Below are positions 58,518 to 64,000 of a stretch of DNA of 64,000 bases, one piece after another. The stretch is from Pelagicoccus enzymogenes. Its GTDB lineage: Bacteria; Verrucomicrobiota; Verrucomicrobiia; Opitutales; Opitutaceae. The translations under genes were made by a program, and so were the position numbers. Each line of letters opens with the position of its first letter. Position 1 is the stretch's first letter. The stretch spans positions 682,001-746,000 of the forward strand of contig NZ_JACYFG010000051.1 of assembly GCF_014803405.1 (NCBI RefSeq), in the 5' to 3' direction. The notes under the pieces were generated by a model. That model did no database searches and was not told the DNA's origin. It saw only the letters and a program-made list of their open reading frames with translations.

Positions 58518-59372
58518 ATGTTCAAATATGAATTTCCAGCAATCAGCTACCGCTTTTCTCCGAGCGTGGGCGAGTACCGCAGCTTTGGCACGCAGCAGCT
58601 TCGCGACAACTTCTTGATCGAGAAGCTTTTCGCAGACGGCGAGATCATCCTGCACGCCACGGACTTGGACCGCGCTATCGCGGGTGGCATCATCCCGACG
58701 GAAAGTCCCTTGAAGATCGGCTCGATCGACGCCTTGCGTTGCGACTACTTTTTCGAGCGTCGCGAGGGTGGCGTGATCAACATCGGCGGCGCGGGTACCA
58801 TCGAGGTGGACGGGACCAAGTATGAAGTGGCCAATCGCGAGTGTCTCTACATCGGTCGCGGTTCGAAGGAGGTTGTATTCACTTCTTCTGACAAAGCGAA
58901 TCCGGCAGCCTTTTATCTGCTGAGCTATCCGGCTCACAAGGAGTACCCAACGACGCATGCCAAGATCGAGGACGCGAACAAGTTGGAGCTCGGTTCCAAG
59001 GACACTTGCAACGAGCGCACGCTTTACCAGTACATCCACGAAAACGGCATCAAGAGCTGCCAGTTGGTGATGGGCTTCACGGAGCTCGCGGTTGGAAGCG
59101 TTTGGAACACGATGCCATCGCATACCCATTTCCGCCGCTCCGAGATCTATCTCTATTTCGACGTGTCGCCGGAAAATCAAGTCCTGCACTTGATGGGGCA
59201 GCCGGACGAAACGCGTCCATTGTGGATCAAGAATCGCCAAGCGGCCCTTTCGCCGAGCTGGTCGATCCACAGCGGCGCCGGAACGGCTTCCTACTCCTTC
59301 ATCTGGGGCATGGGCGGTGAGAACCAGCGTTTCGACGACATGGACGGTTTCCCGATCAGCGACTTGAAGTAA
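58518..59372 (+). CDS. kduI: 5-dehydro-4-deoxy-D-glucuronate isomerase
   Basis: This 284-aa cupin-fold enzyme starts at ATG 58518 (MFKYEFPAISYRF). Zinc ligands are visible in NTMPSHTHFRRSEIYLYF. Other family marks are VGEYRSFGTQQLRDNFLIEK and ENQRFDDMDGFP near the end. It isomerises 4-deoxy-5-ketouronate, the product of unsaturated-uronide hydrolysis such as that by GH105, to 2,5-diketo-3-deoxygluconate. It is 68 bp after the IclR gene and has its own terminator. Confidence 0.96.
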   Translation: MFKYEFPAISYRFSPSVGEYRSFGTQQLRDNFLIEKLFADGEIILHATDLDRAIAGGIIPTESPLKIGSIDALRCDYFFERREGGVINIGGAGTIEVDGTKYEVANRECLYIGRGSKEVVFTSSDKANPAAFYLLSYPAHKEYPTTHAKIEDANKLELGSKDTCNERTLYQYIHENGIKSCQLVMGFTELAVGSVWNTMPSHTHFRRSEIYLYFDVSPENQVLHLMGQPDETRPLWIKNRQAALSPSWSIHSGAGTASYSFIWGMGGENQRFDDMDGFPISDLK

Positions 59373-59397
59373 GGGCGCTCCAAGTAACAATTTAAAC

Positions 59398-59431
59398 AAA
59401 AAGGACGACCGGTGAAGGTTGTCCTTTTTTT
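59398..59431 (+). terminator. Rho-independent terminator of kduI
   Basis: AAAAAGGACGACC pairs with GGTTGTCCTTTTT around a short GGTGAA loop and is followed by a T-run. It lies 26 bp past the kduI stop. Confidence 0.92.
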
Positions 59432-59602
59432 GTGAATACGTACGGCTGCCGCTTGCGGCATGCCGCGATTCGTCTGAAGGGTGCTTCCCTTGCACTGCGG
59501 CGTGGCGACGAGCGCCAGCCCTACAAATTGCTTGGATTCGAGCCCTGTCGCGGGCTGAAGTGGGTGATGTCCCTGCGGTTGGTACCGCGCTACGGATACA
59601 GC

Positions 59603-61714
59603 TCAACCTTCCTTGATGAGGTAGGGGCCCCAGCCTTTTTCGAAGAACTCGCGGGTGACTTCGGGGGTGAGGTCCACGGGGAGCGAGCTAATGGGGAAGC
59701 GGTCGCCCACGCGCTTGACGACGAGTTTTTCCACTCGGTCTTTTTCCAGCTCTTCCTTGAAGCGGAAGCGGCTGAGATCCTCGTCCTTGGCCTCTGGGCA
59801 TCGGGTTCCCTTGTCGTCGCAGATGGCGCGGGCTCCGCGACTGCCGCCGCCGTTTTGGATGTAGTGGTCGAGGGCCGTGAGCACGGCTTCGGAAACCATG
59901 GCCATGTGGCGCCAACGAAAGGCGCTGCCAACTAGGGAAGGGGAGGAGACGCGGAGTCCGTCGGCTTCCACTTCCTCGCGTAGCTTGCGGGCTGCGGCGA
60001 GAGCAGCAGAAACTTCGGCTGCCGAGCAGATGATGCCGGCGTGGTCGCTCATGCGGGCTTGGATCTCGCTTTTGACCTCGTTGGTGGTCTTGCCGTTGGA
60101 GGGATCGAGGAAGCTGGCAGCGGTCTCGAGGGCTTTGCTGAGCGCAGTGGTGACGTTAGCGGTGTCGGCTTCCCTTGGTTGGCGCTGTAGGCGGGAGCGC
60201 TTGATGGCGACGGCGACGCGCTTGCCGAAGACTTGGCCGGAGTTGAGGGCGGCTCCGCCGGGGCGGGTGACGCCGTGGCTGCCGGCGGCTTCGCCGACCG
60301 AGTAGCAGCCTTCGAGGGAGGTCTTGCCCCAATCGTCGATGAGGATGCCGCCGTTCATGTGCTGGTTGTTCATGGCGAACTCCAGCGGCTCCTTGCAAAG
60401 GTCGGTGCCGTGCATGCGGTAGAGCTCGATGGCGAGCGGGTTCATGCGTTTGAGGCGGTCGATGGGAAGCTCGTAGAGGGCTTCGTTGTTTTCGAGATAG
60501 GCGCGTACGTCGGGATCGAGGTCGTCGAGGGAGAAGGTTTCGCCTTCGTTGACAGGATCCGGATTGCGGAGGAAGTCGAGGTAGACTTTGCGGCCCGCCT
60601 TTTGCTCGAGGAAGACGGCGAGGTCCAGGAGACTGGAGCCGTAGTCGAGCATACGGGTGGAGTGGAAGGGCCATTGGTAGCCTTTGCGGAAAGTGTTGGA
60701 AACCATCTCCCGGGTGGTGCGGTAGTAGCGGGCGAGGAAGTTGTGCTCCTTGCCGTCCTCGTCGACTGAATACACGCGGGGCATCACTTGCACGTAGGTG
60801 CCGGAGAGATTCCAGGGAAACGTGGTGCGTGGGGTGCCGATGCCGAATTGGCTTTCGGTAACATTGGTCAACTCGATGCCAGCTTCGAGGGCGATTCCCA
60901 GGCCGCCGTGGCAGTGATGTGGATACACGGAATCGCGGTAGAGCTCGCCCGGGCCGCCGGTGGCGATGACGAGGTCTTGGCAGGCGAGGAAAACGAAGCC
61001 GTAGGGATTGCGCTTTTCGGGGCGGTGGGTGGCGAGCACGCCGACAACGCGTTCGCCGGTTTCGGTCTTTTCCTTGACGATCTGGATACCGCTGCAGCTG
61101 GAGAGGATCCGCATGCCGAGGGTGTTGGCTTCGTCGAAGAGCACCTTCACCATGAGCTTGGAAGTGCGGGGTCCGCAGCTGGTGGCGCGGCCCGCTTCGT
61201 CGTGGTCGGTCTGGTAGCGAAGGATGGCTCCGCGGTCGTCGTGGGGGAGCGGGAGTCCCATGAATTGGAGTCCGCCGATGGCGTCGATGGATCCGACCGC
61301 TTCCACGTAGGCGGTGGAGAAGTTCATGCCGCCGCCGGCGCAGAGGCTTTGGGCGTACTTGAGGAAATTGTCGCCCTTGTAGTCGGTGCTGGCGGTGTAG
61401 AGGGTTTGCTTGTCCGAGCCGGAGCAAGCAGAAGTGCCGGCGAAGAGTCCGGTGCTGGCGACCAGCACGTCGATGCCGCGGCGCTTGGCTTCGACGGCAG
61501 CCCGCATGCCGGCGGCTCCGCTGCCGAGCACGAGCGTTTCGCAGCGGTAGACGGGGATGGTCTCGCCCGCGACCTGCAGGGTTTCCTCGCTGGGAGGCAC
61601 GTCCTTGACGCTCGGCATGTCGACGCGGGTGAGGCGGTCAAGGATGTCTTGGGGAATCGTTTCGAATCCGTCCTGTTTTGCGGATGCGGGGGGCTGGCTT
61701 TTGTCGGAACTCAT
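59603..61714 (-). CDS. Large FAD-dependent oxidoreductase, fumarate reductase/succinate dehydrogenase-like
   Basis: The ATG at 61714 gives 703 aa. The FAD Rossmann motif is LVLGSGAAGMRAAVEAKRRG (~64-83). Then come TSACSGSDKQTLYTASTDYK, CHGGLGIALEAGIELTNV and NNQHMNGGILIDDWGKTSLE, and GCYSVGEAAGSHGVTRPGGA is the FRD/SDH flavoprotein signature. The C-terminal ~130 residues are helical, with RWRHMAMVSEAVLTALDHYI. No SdhB or SdhC partner is near and no signal peptide is visible. It lies next to kduI, convergent, and may oxidise or reduce a uronide-derived acid. The substrate is unknown. Confidence 0.75.
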   Translation of the reverse strand: MSSDKSQPPASAKQDGFETIPQDILDRLTRVDMPSVKDVPPSEETLQVAGETIPVYRCETLVLGSGAAGMRAAVEAKRRGIDVLVASTGLFAGTSACSGSDKQTLYTASTDYKGDNFLKYAQSLCAGGGMNFSTAYVEAVGSIDAIGGLQFMGLPLPHDDRGAILRYQTDHDEAGRATSCGPRTSKLMVKVLFDEANTLGMRILSSCSGIQIVKEKTETGERVVGVLATHRPEKRNPYGFVFLACQDLVIATGGPGELYRDSVYPHHCHGGLGIALEAGIELTNVTESQFGIGTPRTTFPWNLSGTYVQVMPRVYSVDEDGKEHNFLARYYRTTREMVSNTFRKGYQWPFHSTRMLDYGSSLLDLAVFLEQKAGRKVYLDFLRNPDPVNEGETFSLDDLDPDVRAYLENNEALYELPIDRLKRMNPLAIELYRMHGTDLCKEPLEFAMNNQHMNGGILIDDWGKTSLEGCYSVGEAAGSHGVTRPGGAALNSGQVFGKRVAVAIKRSRLQRQPREADTANVTTALSKALETAASFLDPSNGKTTNEVKSEIQARMSDHAGIICSAAEVSAALAAARKLREEVEADGLRVSSPSLVGSAFRWRHMAMVSEAVLTALDHYIQNGGGSRGARAICDDKGTRCPEAKDEDLSRFRFKEELEKDRVEKLVVKRVGDRFPISSLPVDLTPEVTREFFEKGWGPYLIKEG

Positions 61715-62010
61715 AGCGTTGTGGCTCCGATGCTTGGTCGGTATTTCCAAAATTTCAATCTTTGAGAACCCCAAAAAGTGTTAAAAATTTTCTTAAAGGA
61801 CAAAAATAGAGACAAAAATAAAGTTTAAGGAATAAAAATGAGGGGTTTTGAGATGATTTGTAAAAATGCTTCAGCGATTGTGGTGGCGGGTTTGTAGGTC
61901 TTTTTTTTGGCGGATCCTTAGGGCACGGGTAGTGGAATAGAAGCGGCTCGATGGCGAGGCGTTCACTTTTGACTCGATGCAAGGGATGGATTTCGAGATT
62001 GAAGACAGCA
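61715..62010. other. AT-rich regulatory gap
   Basis: This 296-bp stretch contains the most AT-rich segment of the window (about 61770-61850). Two divergent genes start on either side (the flavoprotein and the sensor kinase), so both promoters should be here. A 19-codon frame (61838-61897) has an RBS-like AAGGA but its peptide is not recognisable. No RNA gene is seen. Confidence 0.5.
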
Positions 62011-64000
62011 ATGGTTTGGAAACGGCTTACGAAAGGGGCAGCGGTTTTGCCGATTTTGCTGATGACGGGGCAAGCTTGCTCTGAGACATTGCTGGAAAAA
62101 CGGGCGATCGATCCGAACTCTGTTCCCTTTTGGAATATCCCCGCGACTTTGGAGTCCCTGGATGAGGAGTCGCAGCGCTTGCGGCAGCGTCTGGAGGAGT
62201 TGCCCAGCTTGGAGGACAGCCTGCAAATCGACGCTTACGGCTACCACAGCAGCTACTTGCCGCGGGTAGACACTCTGCCGGACAAGCCCCGTTGGACGGT
62301 GACGATCGAGGTCCCGCACAAGGGAGGAGTGCAAGAGATCTATCTGGTTCCCGCAGCGGATCGGCGGGAGCCGAACATGCCGGGCTACGGTTTCCCGAAG
62401 CGGTTTCAGATCAAGGGGATCGACTTCGATGGGGTGGAGCGTTTGCTGGTGGACTACCGGGGCAAAGACTTTCCGGATCCAGGGAGGTTGCCGGTTCGTT
62501 TATTGCTGGAGACGCGTCGCTACGAGAGTATCGTTTTAGAGGTCTATCGCGGGCAGGTGGAGGTGAACAAGGAGTTTTTCGCTCTGGACGAAGTGGCTTT
62601 GCGGGCGAGCTTTTATCTGTGGCGTCTCAATAAAGTGAATACGTCGGGGAGCTTTGACGCGCCTCCCTTTTGGAGTTCGGATTACTTGATCGACCAGAAG
62701 ACGAGCATGGGCTTGCCGGTGCAGCCGCATCCGGACGGTCGACAATACGACCAGGATTTCGTGAAGCGCTTCGACGGGGTCGTTTCCGAGCCGATTGTCA
62801 TCGAGCTTGATTTGGGAGAGAACCGCAGGAACGGGGAATTGGTGCTTTATCCGGCCCAGCCTCCGGAAGGTGTATTTGTTCCTGGATACGGATTTCCGGG
62901 CACGATGACCTTTGATATTTTTCGGGACGTCGAAGGCTCGGAGGAACGGAAGCACTTGTTCGGTGGCTGGCCGGTGGATTTGCAGAATCCTGGCAACAAC
63001 ATAATCAGACTTCTGCTTGGCGGGCGGGAAGGGCGCTGGCTGCGGCTGACCTTCGAGGACTTTCCCGTTTATCAGGGAGCCTCGACCTTCGGCTTCGGGG
63101 AAATCGAACTCACCGAGGCGAGGGAATCGATGTCGAGAGGCGCGCGGGTCACTTCTCCGTCGTTGCCGGATTCGGATCAAGAAGCCTTGCAGCGGCTGAC
63201 CGACGGCCTTTCAGGAGGGCGCACGGTGATCCCGCTACTGCCTTGGTTGGACGAGCTTTCGGCGCGTCGGGACCTGCAGGGAGAGTTGGACGACATCGAG
63301 GGAGCGAAGCGATCGCTTTCGAGGAGATGGAGCGAGGGAATAGAGCTAAGCTTGTCCGTCGCTCTTTGGGGGGGGGCATCCGTGTTGCTGGTGGTGGTGG
63401 GAGTGGGAGCGCTTCTGCAGCGGCGGAAGTTTGCTGCGCTCCGGCGTACGATCGCCAAGGATTTGCACGACGAGGTGGGCAGCAACTTGGGAAGCGTCCG
63501 CTTGGTGGCGGAGCGTTTGCAGCAGGACACGAGTGGCCCCGATGCCCAGAGGGATTTGAGCGACTTGGTACTGATGGCGAGAGAGGCTTCGGCGTCCTTG
63601 ATGGACGTGGTTTGGATGACCGACAAGCGTTCGCTCAAGATGTCAGAGCTCGTTCCCAATCTCAAGAAGCGGGCGGAACGGGTGCTCAGCGGGGTCGAAC
63701 TGGAGGTGAAGATCGAGGTGGAGCCTCCGGACCTGGAGGTGCCGCTCGCGGTGAGGCGGCAGTTGATGTTGTTCTTCAAGGAAGCCGTGCACAATTGCGC
63801 CCGGCACTCGGGGGCGAAGAGGGTACGGCTGGAAATTGAGTTGAACGGGAGCTCCTTTCGCTTGGAGCTTTGCGACGATGGTTGTGGCTTCGACTCTGCT
63901 GCATTGCGGGACGGTTGGGGAATCGACAGCATGCGAGATCGGGTGGAGGAGTTGCATGGTACCTTTATTTTGAATACAAGCCCTGGCAAGGGCACCACGG
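62011..64000 (+). CDS. Membrane sensor histidine kinase (LiaS/NarL-partner type), 3' truncated by the window
   Basis: An open frame from ATG 62011 (MVWKRLTKGAAVLPILLMTG) runs to the right edge, 663 codons. After a signal-like start, a ~400-residue periplasmic part contains two similar beta-sandwich units, each with a PGYGFP motif (residues 124-129 and 291-296). A membrane helix (~447-469) leads to the HisKA_3 dimerisation domain with phospho-acceptor H486 in AKDLHDEVGSNLGSVRL. The ATPase domain has the N box KEAVHNCARHSGAKRVRLE and DDGCGFDS. The partner response regulator would lie past the edge. It may sense a polysaccharide, judging from the nearby uronide locus; that is inference. Confidence 0.9.
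   Translation, partial: MVWKRLTKGAAVLPILLMTGQACSETLLEKRAIDPNSVPFWNIPATLESLDEESQRLRQRLEELPSLEDSLQIDAYGYHSSYLPRVDTLPDKPRWTVTIEVPHKGGVQEIYLVPAADRREPNMPGYGFPKRFQIKGIDFDGVERLLVDYRGKDFPDPGRLPVRLLLETRRYESIVLEVYRGQVEVNKEFFALDEVALRASFYLWRLNKVNTSGSFDAPPFWSSDYLIDQKTSMGLPVQPHPDGRQYDQDFVKRFDGVVSEPIVIELDLGENRRNGELVLYPAQPPEGVFVPGYGFPGTMTFDIFRDVEGSEERKHLFGGWPVDLQNPGNNIIRLLLGGREGRWLRLTFEDFPVYQGASTFGFGEIELTEARESMSRGARVTSPSLPDSDQEALQRLTDGLSGGRTVIPLLPWLDELSARRDLQGELDDIEGAKRSLSRRWSEGIELSLSVALWGGASVLLVVVGVGALLQRRKFAALRRTIAKDLHDEVGSNLGSVRLVAERLQQDTSGPDAQRDLSDLVLMAREASASLMDVVWMTDKRSLKMSELVPNLKKRAERVLSGVELEVKIEVEPPDLEVPLAVRRQLMLFFKEAVHNCARHSGAKRVRLEIELNGSSFRLELCDDGCGFDSAALRDGWGIDSMRDRVEELHGTFILNTSPGKGTT

Noticed and set aside
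59432-59602. GC-rich, partly palindromic stretch between kduI and the flavoprotein gene
   Set aside because: It looks like a dispersed repeat (GTAGGGCTGGCGCTCGTCGC on the minus strand), but I found no second full copy in the window, so it is not called as a repeat.
61838-61897. 19-codon frame with an AAGGA ribosome-binding site before the sensor kinase
   Set aside because: Too short and the peptide is unremarkable. It could be a leader peptide, but nothing else supports it.
1-64000. tRNA, rRNA, CRISPR arrays, prophage or IS transposase genes
   Set aside because: I looked for acceptor-stem/TPsiC patterns near gene ends, evenly spaced repeats and transposase or integrase motifs, and found none I can support. 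A tRNAscan or Infernal run would settle the RNA genes.

Overview
The window looks like a chromosomal segment of a Verrucomicrobiota bacterium, most likely a marine Opitutia (Puniceicoccales/Pelagicoccus-like). This is inference from several features: a GreA with a very long N-terminal extension, a long-form GlyA of the PVC type, DUF2911 and PIG-L secreted proteins, Tat-secreted TIM-barrel proteins, a uronide-degrading multidomain enzyme, weak Shine-Dalgarno sites and fairly high GC. I see no rRNA, tRNA or CRISPR array, and no phage or insertion-sequence transposase. The only mobile-looking piece is a small toxin-antitoxin cassette.

Layout. 1-7.2 kb: the start of a DMT transporter (cut by the left edge), an ammonium transporter, a three-gene secreted redox operon (Tat TIM-barrel protein, cytochrome c, beta-propeller), a small basic protein and a second secreted propeller. 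7.3-13.8 kb: an ABC exporter and an oppABC uptake operon whose gaps hold short palindromic repeats; a parDE-type module sits beside a 122-bp duplicated oppC tail. 13.8-23 kb: housekeeping genes (ispF, ispD, pyrF, ispE, ptsI, an ArsR-methyltransferase fusion, long GreA, RsmB). 23-28 kb: a chemoreceptor, PstS-like protein and porin cluster, then an MFS pump. 28.3-36.2 kb: a DUF2911 protein, then a tightly packed operon of secreted PIG-L protein, 45-aa membrane protein, sodium:solute symporter, a compact BshC-like protein, BshB and BshA. 36.3-45.3 kb: MazG-like protein, FIST sensor plus histidine kinase, glyA, thioredoxin-like protein, TonB-C protein, second chemoreceptor and a papain-like protease. 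45.3-53 kb: a DUF3524 (queuosine-mannosyltransferase-like) glycosyltransferase, FmdB-like protein, tyrS, engB, a secreted protein with a pilin-like segment, a DnaQ-like exonuclease, a metallo-hydrolase and CorA. 53-64 kb: a uronide utilisation locus (TIM-barrel protein, DUF4861-GH105-BNR fusion, IclR regulator, KduI, large flavoprotein), then a sensor kinase cut by the right edge.

How the parts fit. The strongest candidate for something undescribed is the bacillithiol-type operon. BshA and BshB are clear, while the expected ~540-aa BshC is replaced by a ~256-aa protein that keeps the GQQ, DHD and AGxGE landmarks of BshC. It is co-transcribed with a secreted PIG-L protein and a symporter that could form a salvage route. 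The second is the toxin-antitoxin cassette bracketed by duplicated oppC 3' ends. The third is the fusion of a GH105 unsaturated-uronyl hydrolase with a lyase- or sialidase-like propeller, set next to KduI and an IclR regulator.
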